64,000 bases of DNA from Collybiopsis luxurians FD-317 M1 (Eukaryota > Basidiomycota > Agaricomycetes > Agaricales > Omphalotaceae), in contig KN834796.1 in assembly GCA_000827265.1 (NCBI GenBank), forward strand, positions 257,046 to 321,045. The letters are read 5' to 3'. The position numbers and the translations under genes are program-made. The stretch's first letter is position 1. The number at the start of each line of letters is the position of its first letter. Shown here one piece after another: positions 21,209 to 33,062 of the stretch. The notes beneath the pieces are model-generated. The model did not search any database and was not told the origin of the DNA. It was given only the letters and a program-made list of their open reading frames with translations.

Positions 21209-21862
21209 TCATTTCTCATTTTCCTCCATGTCGGTCAGAGAATCGTGGCTGTCACTGAAGCCCTCACTCTCTTCATCTGTTGTTTCTTCCTCATCATCTG
21301 CACCGGTTGACCATACCCGATATCCTTTGCACCATTGGGTCTGAGTTGGATCACATATGGCAAGTGTAGCAAGCTCAAGCCAGTCTTCGGGATCTGTGAG
21401 ATCAAGTTCCATGATGAATGGACCGGGAGGAGGGGAAACGTAGTGAGCCCAGGCAGCGTATTTGCTTAAATGCAGACGCTCATGAAATATGGGCCTCCAG
21501 CTCCCTGGTTTGATTTGATTGTGATGTGCTGCTCGTGCAACTCGTCTCTGATTCAACTTCTTGGAAATCACCTGGAATTATGCTTAGGCATGTAAAGGGT
21601 GTGTTATTCAAATGAGACTACCTCCAGTTCTACATTTTCTTTTTCAAGAAGGACCAGAATGTCATCTTCTTCGAGAGGCCAGACTGAAAACCATGCAATT
21701 CTGACTTGTTCCATGAACTGGTGATTTTCAGTTTCTGATAAAGTTGCAACAATGTCGAACACTGGCACCAAGTCATCAATGAAGATAGAGAGTGATTCAT
21801 CTTTAGGAGCTAGCTCAGGTTGCGTAGCTGGATTGCAGGGAACGTATGCAGTTTTGTGTTTA
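21209..21862 (-). CDS. Hypothetical acidic protein (5' end unresolved)
   Basis: Two exons join in frame: an upstream exon from an acceptor at ~21,862 (TTTTTTTCTAG) coding KHKTAYVPCNPATQPELAPK, DESLSIFIDDLVPVFDIVAT, FMEQVRIAWFSVWPLEEDDI and LEKENVELE, then after a ~49-nt intron VISKKLNQRRVARAAHHNQI, KPGSWRPIFHERLHLSKYAA, PPPGPFIMELDLTDPEDWLE and an acidic tail ending ...LTDMEENEK at 21209. A first exon with the ATG was not located; sequence above 21,900 merges into array E. No domain recognised. The W-P-L-E-E-D-D-I-L-V-L-L-E-K-E-N-V pattern suggests a conserved beta/helix unit rather than a random frame. Confidence 0.6.
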
Positions 21863-21899
21863 CTAGAAAAAAATATGAGCAGGACAGGCAGAGCTCACA

Positions 21900-23119
21900 G
21901 CAGAAGTATTCCTACACTGTAATGCCCAATTTCTTAAAAACAGGCCTGAACAATGGCAAGAAAGAGTTTTGCTCGTCAAAGAGATCAGGCATAGCAGACA
22001 ACAAAAGATTCGCAATGGGACCTATACAGTGGCACAAACGACAGGTGATTTTTCACAAAGATATGGTAGCGGTAAAATACAATTCGCAGCAGCTGGTAAT
22101 CTACAAATGAACTGGTGATCTATAACAAACGGCGGTCTCTAAAGGGTTGGTTATTCAATAATGGGGCTGCTAGATCGTCAAAGGTTCTCGAAAATTGGTG
22201 GTTCACAATCACAAAAGGTTTGGTAATTTACAATTAATTAGTAGCGGTTCACAAAGGCAAACCGTTTGGTGGTTTACATTAGTAAATGGGTGATTCACAA
22301 TGAATTGGTGATCTATGAGTGATTACTTTTTGGTTCTTCTCGAAAAACTGGCAGTTCACAATCACAAAAGCTTTGGTAGCTTACTGTTGATTAGCAGTGA
22401 TTCACAAAGGGAAGCGATTTGGTCATTTACATTAGTAAAGATTGGCAGTTCACAATGGATTGGTGATCTAAGTATGAGTACTATTTGGTTCTTGAACTGG
22501 TGGTTCACAATCACAAAAGATTTGATGATCTATGAGTAATTGGTGGTTTACAAGTATTGGTAATCTATGTGTGAGTAATTATTTGGTTTGTGAACTGGTG
22601 ATTCACCTGTAATTGGCAATTCACAAAGGCAAACAATTTGGTGGTTTACAGGAAATCAATGAGTTTGCCATCTTTGAGTGATGATTCATAAATTGCTTCA
22701 TACAAAAGATTGATAATGCACAAAACGCTGGTAATTAACAAAAAAAGACTGACGATTCACAAAAGATCGATGGGCTGATGACATTTGTGACTGTTTCTTA
22801 TTTTTATTTCCAGGTATACAAAAAAATTGGCTGTTTACAAAGACTGGTTAGGTTTGGAGAAGGATGTGATTAATTACCAAAATCAGAGGCTGGGTGCCTA
22901 CCTGAATGCCGATTGTCACAGTTTTTCTTGGACTAATGTAGACATCAAGGTCCATATTTTGTTCTTTTCAACCCTAGTATAGATTGATACTCAAAATGTT
23001 AATCATTTGTAATGTTGTCAGCAAGATATACAGGACAGTGCAATCATCTGGAGCTGTTCAATATTCTGTAGTTACAATCTGGCTCCTCTGCCAAGAGCCT
23101 TGAAGTGAGAATAAATGCG
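21900..23119. repeat. Minisatellite array E
   Basis: From ~22,080 to ~22,770 an AT-rich tandem array repeats with a period near 150-155 bp. Good copies start at ~22,180, ~22,332 and ~22,487 (GGTTCT...TTCACAATCACAAAAG...TTTGGT), with a shortened one near 22,580. Within each unit the motif TTCACAA...AAACCGTTTGGTGGTTTACA recurs, giving sub-repeats and short palindromes. The array lies upstream of the minus-strand gene at 21.2-21.9 kb. Positions 22,780-23,119 show no recognised feature. Confidence 0.75.
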
Positions 23120-23880
23120 CTAGGAGAATAGAGTGTAAATAAAACAGGCGCAAATGGAATGAAATTGATTTACTGGGATGATAGATTTTTTGGCACACTT
23201 GAGTGCATGGGCCTGGTCATAACGGGAGCCTTCATGCCTAGGAACATGGCTTGGAAATTCCTTCAAGAATTCCCCAGCCACACGCTCCAAAAATGCAATC
23301 TTTGCAGCTGAGCTTCCTTGGACATCCAGATACAATGGATAATGGTGCCGAAGCCAAATTTTCTCCACACTTTCCAGCCCGCTACCATCAAAAGTAGGGC
23401 GGGGTGGAGAAATCTGGAGGAGAAGTTTCAATCAGTTTCTGATAGCTGGACCCGATCATGGTATTACACACTGTAGAAGCTTCACCTGGCCGCATATATA
23501 TGGGTGTTGGTCGAGGGCGAGGATGAGGGTGGACCAATTTGTCAATCGATAGCTAGTGAATCGGTCAACCAGCTTCTTCAGAGCAGGGTAAGTTCGAGGG
23601 CTGACCTTTGCTTCAATATGGTTATTAGCTGATGTAGGGGCTTCATAAGTTATTGTTTTGGCCAGCTCTTCGTTGGAAGAGGATAAGACTTGTGAAGCAT
23701 GAGAAGGGGAGAATTTGAGCGGGGATGGAGTCTTTGTTTCCCATCCACATCAGTAAGGACATCTAGTATATGATGAGGGGCAACTGCTATATGCACCGTT
23801 TGGGTCTTCCTTTTAGCTTGCAAAGGGGAGGCAGCGGTAGCTCTGAGAGGTATAGACTTCGGTGTCTTAATTTTAGGCAT
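23120..23880 (-). pseudogene. Hypothetical gene with a frame break
   Basis: The ATG at 23880 opens MPKIKTPKSIPLRATAASPL...HHILDVLTDVDG, then the frame runs out. A second frame starting at the same place continues with good coding character (TKTPSPLKFSPSHASQVLSS, SNEELAKTITYEAPTSANNH, PRTYPALKKLVDRFTSYRL, LILALDQHPYICGQ). After an intron near 23,460-23,410 it carries on as RPTFDGSGLESVEKIWLRHH, YPLYLDVQGSSAAKIAFLER and GEFLKEFPSHVPRHEGSRYD. No intron of plausible size can join the first two parts, so a small indel at ~23,735 is the simplest reading: a recently broken gene or a sequencing error. No domain recognised. Confidence 0.5.
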
Positions 23881-24088
23881 GTTGCTCGATGAGAGTGGAA
23901 AGGCAAGGTTTGCGGAGGTACTTTTCGATTTTTATAGTGTACGTGACAAGTGCATTACTGTGTGACAGCTGTGACACAAGTGCTTATGTGAGATTGCACA
24001 GCTGGCTTTTTGAGCTGCAGTACACTGTACCGGTATTACATGAAACTGAAAATGCCTCATTATCTGCCAGTGATGCATTTACTTAAAA

Positions 24089-25030
24089 CATTTACATCTC
24101 AAGAGAGTAGTACATTATTTATTGTGGAAGCTGCGTATCGCCAACCCGGAGCGCGGATGGCGCCCGCATCCAACCGTTGATGCCGACCAGATGCCGAGCA
24201 TAGGTAGGAGATACGAGCCGTCAGTAACCCTATTTGGCATGACGCATCGTATCAATTGAGGATCATCAGCATCTGATGATATACGATATCGGACAGCAAA
24301 GAAGATCTTCTCTGCTCAACATATCCAAATGGAACCCAAGGCGGCCAGACAACAAAAAAGGAAACACACTTGGAAGTCTATATTTGGAAGGAAACGCGCC
24401 TTGTAATTTACATCTCAAGAGGGTTGTAAATTTTTTGCCAACCCGGAGTGCGGGTGGTGCCCACACCCAACCATTGATGCCGACCGGATGCCGAGCGTAG
24501 GAAGAAGGAGATACGAGCCGTCGGTAACCATATTTGGCATGACGCATCGTAGCAATCAAGGATCATCAGCATCTGATAATATTGGACAGCGAAGAAGATC
24601 GCTCCATATCCAAGATCTCCTCTGTCGATTCAATGTATCCAAATGGATTCCAAGGTGGCCAGACAACAAAAAAGGAAACGCGCTGGGAAGTCTATAGTTG
24701 GAAGGAAATGTGCCTTGTGATTTACATCTCAAGAGGGTAGTAAATTTTTCGCCAGCCTGGAGCGCGGATGGTGCCCACGCCCAACCATTGATGCCGACCG
24801 GATGCCGAGCGTAGGTAGAAGGAGACACGAACCATATTTGGCATGACGCATCGTAGCAATCAAGGATCATCAGCATCTGATGATATTGGACAGCGAAGAT
24901 CGCTCCATATCCAAGATCTTCTCTGTCGATTCAACGTATCCAAATGGAATCCAAGGCGGCCAGACAACAAAAAAGGAAAGGCGCTGGGAGGTCCTTATTT
25001 GGAAGGGAATGCGCCTTTGAATTAATTACA
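24089..25030. repeat. Tandem triplication, ~310-bp units
   Basis: Three head-to-tail copies run ~24,089-24,409, ~24,410-24,721 and ~24,722-25,030. Each begins TTTACATCTCAAGAG and shares GCC(A/G)(A/G)CC(C/T)GGAG(C/T)GCGG, CCAACC(G/A)TTGATGCCGACC, TATTTGGCATGACGCATCGT, GGATCATCAGCATCTGATGA, TATCCAAATGGA and CCAGACAACAAAAAAGGAAA. Copies are clearly diverged but colinear. No gene was recognised inside; the last copy abuts the stop of the Gln/Pro-rich gene at 25,026. TGATCATCAGCATCTGAT is a short imperfect palindrome in each unit. Confidence 0.85.
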
Positions 25031-26860
25031 TACCAATGGCCCTTGTGCATCCTTCACCAAACGCAAAAGGTGACATGCTTTGTGCTTGACTGGTACTACC
25101 AAAGGATTGTGCACAAACATTCATTTGGTAGCACCAGTCAAATTGTGCACAATATCTGTCGCAGGGGCTCACATGAGAGAGTGTGTCAGACAAAGAAGAT
25201 TGTGCAAGCTGAAGTTGTGGAAGCTGGGACGGCAGGATCGGTAGACTGGTTCCAGGGTGCAGCGGTGGGCGCTGCAGCAAATCAGGGACAGAAACAGATG
25301 GAGGAGTGTAAGCAGCCAGAGCAGTATACTGAGGATGCTGTGGAGGCCGTGCAGGCAAAGGAGGTGGTTGCGGACCAGGTGCCATATTCCCAAGTCTGCT
25401 TTCAGTCGGAAGCACATGTGAAGGCGGAGATGCAATTGTCACTAGATTCTGCTGCTGCTGAGGGATCAAAAGGAGCGGATTCATATCCACATGTTGAAGA
25501 GGTGCCTGTGCCTGTACATAGGGTTGCAATGGATTAGAGATAGAAGTGTTTATCGGCAAAGAGACTCCATGATCAAAGCTTTCAATAGAATTTGGCGTAG
25601 GAAGCAGGGGTGAATGAATACGAGGTACCCCAATTGTCCCTTGCATTGCGGCATTTGTATTTGTCCCTGATAGAGGCTGCGGAGAGCTGACAGGAAGTTC
25701 ATCCGTGGACCCAGTCGAACCCGGCATGCCCATACCTACAATGCAGATTAATATCACTTAGCATTCCAAAACGTAGATACAGAAAAGTCTTATGTAAAAC
25801 ATATCTCACCTGCCTGGCTGGGCGGATGTGCTGCAAGTGTAACATCGGGCAAAGTTGCAGATCTGGGCTGGACAACCGTGTTCATACCTGTGGCAGCTGG
25901 AACGGAATTCGAATATCCCGCAGGTAAACCATCAGTACCTAATGTTGTGTTATTATTGCCTTGCGTTCCAGCAGGTCGATCTGACCCTATGTCAATAGTA
26001 GCCAGAGGTTTGATTGGTGATTCAGAAAATAATGAATACTCTGAGAGTACAGGTGAAATTAAATCAGCGCTGTCTGGCGCTAACGCTGCTTGAGGTGGTA
26101 AGTGAATGGCCTCCTGTTCAGCGTTCATGGAGTTCGGGGGTGGAGCAGAAGAGTTTGAGCTTCCAGACATAGATGGCCCTGCAGAGGGTAATGGTATCGA
26201 GGATGATGATGCTGACCCTGATTCATCTACAACATGCAGCTTTTGGTCAGGCTTCAAATCCATGGGCTGTGACGAGAAAGACCGGATATAAGAGCTTGAG
26301 GAGCTCGAGCTATGTCCAACAGTTTTGTTATCTGCGTAAGAGTTGCCAGAAGGATGAAAGTACGAAATCCGAGTCAGATTGACATTTGTTTAAATATAAC
26401 ACCTGGGAAGTTTCAGGGGATATCTCATCTAAAGAGAACATTCAAACGAACCAGGTATCTTTTCTGTGAATCTCAAGATGAGAACTTTATAGCGATCAGC
26501 AAAACTGCAATAACTAACTGCGTGTTATAACATTCCTTCCATCCAGCAGGTAAACCTCTTCGATCTGGATTGGCTCGAGCGAAGATTTGCATACCGATGT
26601 TGAGGGAGTGGTGAGGGTGAACGTCTGTGTGAAAAGGATGCTCAGGGTGAAAACTGTTGCAGTGTGCACATTAGACCCAAAGGCGGAATGACCTGCCAAA
26701 ATTGAATGGATAGACAGATATGGATGGACAGATATGACAAGAGACAGGTCAGTGCCCATGCTAGTTTTCACGGTCATGGTCAGCAGATGGCATCTTGATG
26801 CTTCTTCTTGAGAACGACATTGAATTAACGCAGGGGCACGAACAAGCAAAGAGCAAGCGC
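25026..26860 (-). CDS. Pro/Gln/Ser-rich protein with possible WW-like segment
   Basis: The best-supported part is two exons: ~26,330-25,809 (ADNKTVGHSSSSSSSYIRSF...MDLKPDQKLHVVDESGSASS...AAHPPSQAG), a GTGAGA...TGTAG intron, then 25,741-25,026 (GMGMPGSTGSTDELPVSSPQ...QQQQNLVTIASPP...LPARPPQHPQYTAL). The upstream region encodes a His-rich stretch (HPEHPFHTDVHPHHSL) and RRGLPAGWKECYNTQ; with the downstream TRISYFHPSG it vaguely resembles a WW-type domain (LPxGW...HP) split by introns. Start and first exons are uncertain (an ATG near 26,822 is a candidate). The last ~45 residues are encoded by the palindromic repeat at 25,090-25,155 and the edge of the tandem triplication, so the natural C-terminus may have been replaced. 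Composition resembles the left-edge gene. Confidence 0.5.
25085..25160. repeat. Palindromic repeat related to array A, inside coding sequence
   Basis: The block reads ACTGGTACTACCAAAGGATT, GTGCACAAAC, ATTTGGTAGCACCAGT, TTGTGCACAA: an inverted repeat (ACTGGT...ACCAGT) containing two TTGTGCACAA palindromes. The same elements occur at 1985-2050, where they are upstream of the other Gln/Pro-rich gene rather than in its coding end. Confidence 0.75.
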
Positions 26861-27370
26861 CAGAGGGCAATTAGGCACTGAAAGGCACTGAAAAGATAGT
26901 CCGAGTAATCCGAGTCCCGACTACCTACATAGGGACTGAAGGCTTTCCGTTTTTTTTTTTTGTAAGTCTTTGACTATCAACGGGTCATACTACCCAATAT
27001 TGGCAGGTCTAACTACTGGAGTCCATCTGGATTATGAAGTTATCAGTTACTGCTTTCGAACGACTGAAGCGGACTTGCTTGCAGTCAGTGAAACGGTTGC
27101 CGATAAGTAATCCTTGTGACTCACTTTGCCAAATACTTAACATGTACTCTATGAGTGATAAATTTACACGATGTGAAGCTCGAGAGAGGTATAGTAAGGA
27201 ACTTAGTACCCAGTTGTGGGTAAGGTATCGCAGCAGCTAATAATCAAGCCTTTTCAATAGTTGTTAGCAGCATGCAGCATCGTGATGATCAAGAGAAGAC
27301 CTTCATGTTAACTGGCTTATGTCGCATGTCTGATGTCCAAATTGGGGCATGGGTCACACAGCCCTAACCT

Positions 27371-27406
27371 ATGGAAAGCCGGAAGGCCTCGCTTGTCACC
27401 GAGGTA
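27371..27406 (+). repeat. Dispersed direct repeat, left copy
   Basis: TATGGAAAGCCGGAAGGCCTCGCTTGTCACCGAGGT-like sequence, found again with one mismatch at ~36,999-37,034 in the same orientation. Weaker similarity extends ~15 bp further (ATCATC...TTGATG). The two copies flank about 9.6 kb containing the NLR-like gene. Confidence 0.85.
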
Positions 27407-27799
27407 TTATCATCGTTTGATGTAATACACAACTGGTAAGGGGACCTCGGATACTCTGTGTGAATATCATTTTATTTATAATCTATTGACTCTCCTCCCA
27501 CACTTCTCATATTTCCCACTACTTCTTTCAAGGATACTTGATACAGAAGCACCGACTGTGCAATATTTGCTGGATGTGCAAACTGGTGATTCAATAGTTA
27601 AATCTGGTTCCCCACTGATTCATCCCTTTCCAATAATTGTACTGGATTAACCTGCTGTTTAACATCTGCATTCCTATGTGGCCCCAATTTCTGTTGTCCA
27701 TTCTTGTCTTGCCGGGATCTTTGTACCCAGGGAGTTAACTGTCTAGCCAACAGGTTGAACAGAATAGGTGTTGCTGATAGCATCATTTGGTTCCTTTCA

Positions 27800-28330
27800 A
27801 TGCCTATGTACTTTGTACTTAATACTTACCAAGCGAAGGGAGATTCAAGACAGCGTAGTGCTATGTGTGCACTGCAGTACTTACAGGGGAGGGTAGCCGC
27901 CTCACTGAAAAGAATTTCAAGCCCGATGTGTATACTGACATTTCTGAGTTTGTTTCTCCGGAAACCTTGATATTGCACTAAAAAGAGTGTGCATATTGCA
28001 ACAGCTATGTACTTTGTACTTGACACTTACCAACCTCAATGGAAGGAAGCAGTGTGTGGCTACATATGGTATACTGACATTTCCAAATCCGCTTCTCCTG
28101 AGGACTGGGTATCACACGAAATGGAGAGGAGGTATGTATGCGCAAGCATGTATATCACAACAGCTATGTACTTCATACTTGATACTTACCAATTGTAATG
28201 GAAGGACCGGCATGGCGCTACGTGTGTCATCTGTTAGAGTACATGGGAAGGGAACTACCTAACTAAGTTGACTGTCGAGCTTGATATTTATCTGATTCTT
28301 ACGTCGACATTTCCAAGTCTGCTTCACCTG
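27800..28330. repeat. Degenerate tandem repeat, ~155-200 bp period
   Basis: TATGTACTTTGTACTTxAxACTTACCAA recurs at ~27,806, ~28,007 and ~28,165. Each is followed in order by GGAAGG..., a CTAC(G/A) element, TGACATTTC(C/T) and TCTGCTTCxCCT. Copies are clearly diverged. Confidence 0.7.
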
Positions 28331-31300
28331 TCAGCTCCTGCTAAGTAGAAAGCATAAGAGTATGATATGACTTAGGATAGATATAAATAAATGCACACTC
28401 AAGTAAGTATGTACAATGTCCATCACTCATTGCCGCTGTCTTTATATGGCAGCGAAACTCTAGGAAATTTTATTGTACAGTTCATGTATGCGCCTTGCCG
28501 TCTTGGCACACCCTAAGTACTTATGTATGTGCATGCGGTAGGCATTCGTTGCTTTTGAGTGGGAGAATGTCGATTAGATACTCAATGTCTCCTGTGCTGA
28601 AGATTTGATATTCAGTGGCCTCTTCAGGTGTAGATGCTGCTTGATGGTTCTGGTGATACCACTGTCTGTCAGGATCAGGGACATGGACTACAGTGGATAG
28701 AGCATTAGAAAGCTTAGGTACTAATATGTTATGGTCTGCTCCAAAACCTACAAAGTAGCTACTAACTGACTTGGACTTACTTAAAGGTTATGGAAATGAC
28801 ATAAACAGTGCAGAGATAGGATTAGTATTCAATGATTGGCCAGGGAGATATTCAATAATATGAACAATGAAAAGTGCATAGATTGGTTATGCTTACTGTG
28901 TTACTGCTGGTTGAAGAATACTGTAAACAGTAGATCTAAGGTTGTCAAAATAGCTTTGAGAAAATGAGACAACAGGAAATTAAATGTAGATTCAAAGAAA
29001 TAACTACAAGAAAAAATACAAGCTGGGACCTGCAGCGGCTGATATGCTAAGTATTTTAGAATGCAAATACTAGTAAGTTACTATAAGCCACAAACACTGG
29101 GTCTTGCAATTACTGACCCTTTATATGGAGAAGTTGGGCCTTTCAAGTTACTTGGTGTTACTTCTATTCAGTCATGTATCATTGGGTCCTCTGAACTGAA
29201 CTCAAAACATTCTCAATCATGCTCTATTTTGAGTCAAGAACTTAATATTTTTGAACTTTTAGCTCTAACTGTCATTTTTCGCAGCCAGCTGTGCCAGTAA
29301 ATGAACTAAAAATGTAACCGTCATCCAGCTTTTGCAGCACTGAACTAATAAACTGACCAGTGAACCATCATCCATTATACTGGCTGAACATCCTTTTGAA
29401 ACAATACTATATCGTGTTGAATGGAGGTTCATCAATCTAGAAATCTTAATCAAAAAAAAAAAAATACCAGAAAAATCTGAAAATTTGAGAAAAAAATGAA
29501 AAGAGATGTCAGATTTTTTGGCCAATGATGCATGACTGAACTTCCATTTGAAACAGTACAGTAGTTAGCACAACATAATCCTGGGAAGGTTAAGCATTGT
29601 TGAACCTTCATTGCCCAGAGGACATGGTTAGGACCTGGTCGGAATGCAATATGTTTCTTGAAGTTGTTCCCCCTGTTTTGGATTTATGGATTGAAGGAAG
29701 TACTTGTATACTAACAAAACTAAATTGGTTGGTTGAAGGTGTTATTCAGCTCACAAACTGAGTAGTAAGCATGAGATTGGATATGTAAGTAAGCAACAGC
29801 TGGCAAATAGCACATTTACAAAATACATACTGCCAATGTGATGAGGAATTTTTCATATGCATACATTGACCTAAAGAAGCCTATTTTGCTAAGTGACCCA
29901 GCCTATCAAACTTGTCTTCTATGTGCTTTCCACTGTCCGGCACTATCATATGGCTGTTGTCTCGGCCTTGTAACATGATGCACAGTTCATTACATCACTG
30001 TGTGTAATTGTTCCCTTTATTTGTTGTTTTGCATACTTAACACTGCTGAGGAACAGGAAGCAATTGATTGATTGTGGCCATATACAACTTGAGTTTTGGT
30101 CTATGTACTGTCAATGTAGTAGAATTGATAGCAAAATGTCGGTATAGGACAACATCCCAATTATTTTGCAGCTAATTCATTCTCCTTCAAAGTCAATACT
30201 GCGTATGATTTTACCATTTACACTTTTTCTTCTTAGAGTAGTCCAGATGCTGCAGCACGCTGGCAGCCAGAGAAGCCAAGCTCCAGAAACTGAATCCTGT
30301 GTCACCCAGAGCACTTCCATCCTGTTGATCTTTATGGACAACGAAAGCTCTTGTTGTCAACAATATTTGAAAGTGTCTTTGCTTATATAAAGATTATGAT
30401 TCCTCACAGCCCAATATACAGTATATCATTCCTTCTGTCCCCTAACCATTTTGATTGATAATGCACAAGAATGAGAAGCCGCTGTTGCAACTGCAACTGC
30501 ATCTCCACCCTAACTCGACCTATAAAATCATCTTCTCCACCTCAGCATACATGCAAAAAATTCATTGTGTCAAAGACAATCTCAAGGAAGGCCATTACTA
30601 TGTCAAGCTGAATATGGGAACACTCAAATTGTCTGTATTTGAGCAGCTCTTGTTGTTCAAGGATCTTATTGGATGGGTTGACTAATTCTGTAAACCTGTT
30701 GATATAACTGGATTACCCAAGCTCAGAGAACTGCTGAGTGGAGTGGTGCAGTTCAGGGATAATGAGTGCAGTATGTATTCCAATATAGAGAATACAGAAA
30801 ACCCACTAGAAGGATCAGGTCTCAATCTCTGGGCTAAGATCTCGTTGAAGAGGTATTGGAGACACTCCGGGAGCCTATCAAGGATAAGAAGCATCTTTCT
30901 GCAGTGAATCATAGTTGCTTCAAGTCAGTCAGACAGACACGCTCAACCTGGACAATGAAAAGCAGATATAATTCTCATTAACTGAAGTATAGTAGTAATG
31001 TATATAACTTTGAAGTTGAATCAGCGTGTAAATGCATAATCCCCGTGTGCTGTGAGTGTAATGTTAAGGGGATGTCTTCACAGAATTGCTTTCAATTTTG
31101 CTACCTTGAACGAGAAGAATGAGCACAACACTCTGGCTGCAAGCAAAAGTATGACCTACCTGAGGGCCAAACCGCCATTTGAATAATCTCGGGCCAGCAT
31201 CAGGAGCCGTTGTTTAGAGGATTAGTACTCTGCCTATACCTGTCTATAATATGCATCCAATGTTGTCTGCTTAGCTTTGACCTTACACAAATGTTGAACC

Positions 31301-32035
31301 CCACCTCGAAATCTTACTAGTTGCTCTTTTAGAGCCAGGTTGGGATGATGGAATGATGTGCTCTTTTTTTAAAAAAACTCCATTCCTCACAGATGTTAGC
31401 CATAATAATATCTAGAAGAACAAAGCTGAGTTCATATAGCACCACCCACTTATATATCTTCTAATACATCTTAAAAGCAAAGAGAAGAAAGCTACAAGTG
31501 TTAAAGAATAAGTAAGAGTGACATCAGGAAAACCTCGAAATCCACATTTTGTCAAACATTGACTCATTCAGACAAAGTAGGTCAAAATAAGACTGATTTG
31601 ACATTTTGAAAATGTGTGACATCAATCCGATGACCCCCCCAAAAATTTAGACAACATTTGTCAAGATCTTACACAATTGGGCATAGTTTAGACTAGGTTT
31701 TGGCATAGGTTTTCAATTATATGATGGCTCTCATGCATATAATACACCATATCATTGGTAAGAATGAGCTTCAATTTTTGTAGTAGCATAAAATATAGTT
31801 AATACCAGAATACAAACAGCATCTAACAACAAACAACATCTGAAAACTACAATAACTAATCCTCTCTCTCGGTCCAAGTTGGGTAATTTTGAGTTATTTG
31901 AGTCATCTCTACAGTGTTGGTACACCTACAACAGCAAAATTAATAGAGAAATGTATTAATCAGGAAGGACATGCAAGTTAGGCGCACATTGAATACAGTC
32001 TTTTTGCAATACAGTGATGATAGCAGGTCTCATTA

Positions 32036-32250
32036 CGGTCCATTTGCTCGAATGGCTGTCTTATCTGTGGCCTAAATACCGGCATTAGAGCGGAACAATA
32101 AAGAGGTGAGGAACATGCACCATCGTTGAGGAAATATCTCTGGTGTCAGTAAGGTTTGTTTGCTCAAATGGTCGTCCTATTTGTATACTGATATCAGAGC
32201 AAATCAATAAAGAGCTCAGGAACATGTACCGTTGTGGCAGAAATTTGTCT
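32036..32250. repeat. ~116-bp tandem duplication
   Basis: Two copies (~32,036-32,135 and ~32,152-32,247) share TTTGCTC(G/A)AATGG, CAATAAAGAG(G/C)T(G/C)AGGAACATG(C/T)ACC and AGAAAT/GGAAAT in register. Confidence 0.65.
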
Positions 32251-32425
32251 GCCGGTTGTCGGCCGCTGGGACTTCACCGTCAAGCAATGGTGGTAACTTC
32301 TGAGCTACCTCTTTGAGTTTACCCCACATGTTACCGTGAGCTACAATAAACAGTGAGAAAGAATAACAAGGAAGGTAATAAGCATGCACATTGTCAGTCA
32401 AATGCCTCAATATTGAGTATCCCAT
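32216..32425 (-). pseudogene. Possible 3'-terminal exons of a lost gene
   Basis: Two short exons can be joined across a 49-nt intron with good signals (GTGCAT...TATTGTAG): MGYSILRHLTDN and AHGNMWGKLKEVAQKLPPLL...CHNGTCS, stop at 32216. The sequence upstream is not coding-like. No family recognised; it overlaps the second copy of the ~116-bp duplication. Confidence 0.25.
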
Positions 32426-33062
32426 TCTACGCAGCAGGCTATTTGAACATGCTAGAGGCTCCAGACAACAGAAAGAATAATCGGTGAGCTGTTTGCTGCT
32501 TATAGTGAAAAGAACCCAAGTATTGAGAAGACAGTGTGTGATAGTAAGAAGGTGATAACCCTTCTCACAATTAATATGCCAGAGAGAGGCAGATTGGGTT
32601 GGTTAGGGAAGGTCGGGATGGTGAAGGAACAGAGTCAAGAAGAGTTTCTGAACAATACATGAAGGGAACAAACACAAGTCGACAATCATCACATGATCAC
32701 AGAACTTGCTACAGAATGTAACTTCTTTATGTGTTCGAAGGGAACTTTTTGAACAAGTTCACTGCTGGGCTGCTCTTGCAGCATCCTGAGTCATAGCTGA
32801 GCTCTTCCTGCAAAATTTCTTATAGTTTTTGCTGGAATTTTTGTATTGCTAGCAGAATTAAGGACTTTGAGGCAGTGAACTCAGCATTCTTGTTTATAAG
32901 TGTTGCAATGTGTCAGATCTTAAGAATATGAGGTCATTCTTATACCACATTTTACATCATTATTGTAAGGTGTAACAAAATTGGATGGGATTTTGATTGG
33001 AAATGCTGTAATTTTACAAGTTTGACCAACTTTGTGGGATAGTATTCACTTTAGGTTTTTCC

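Larger units (their letters stand above)
26880..33062. other. AT-rich gene-poor region
   Basis: No intact gene was recognised over about 6 kb. Visible items, listed separately: a dispersed repeat at 27,371; a degenerate tandem at 27.8-28.3 kb; a ~116-bp duplication at 32.0-32.25 kb; and a gene fragment at 32.2-32.4 kb. Open frames are short and lack conserved motifs. Poly-T/poly-A tracts occur at ~26,950 and ~29,452, and a poly-C tract at ~31,635. The low coding content suggests decayed transposon or relic sequence. Confidence 0.5.

Noticed and set aside
22080..22770. CRISPR-like array
   Set aside because: Units are diverged, of variable length, without constant short repeats or unique spacers, and the genome is eukaryotic.
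24944..25537. 197-codon plus-strand open frame
   Set aside because: It is antisense to the Pro/Gln-rich gene and starts inside the tandem triplication; the length is explained by biased composition on the opposite strand.
26500..26600. Definite WW domain at LPAGWKECYNTQ
   Set aside because: The second half cannot be joined without stops or unsupported splices, so it is kept only as a possibility in the gene entry.
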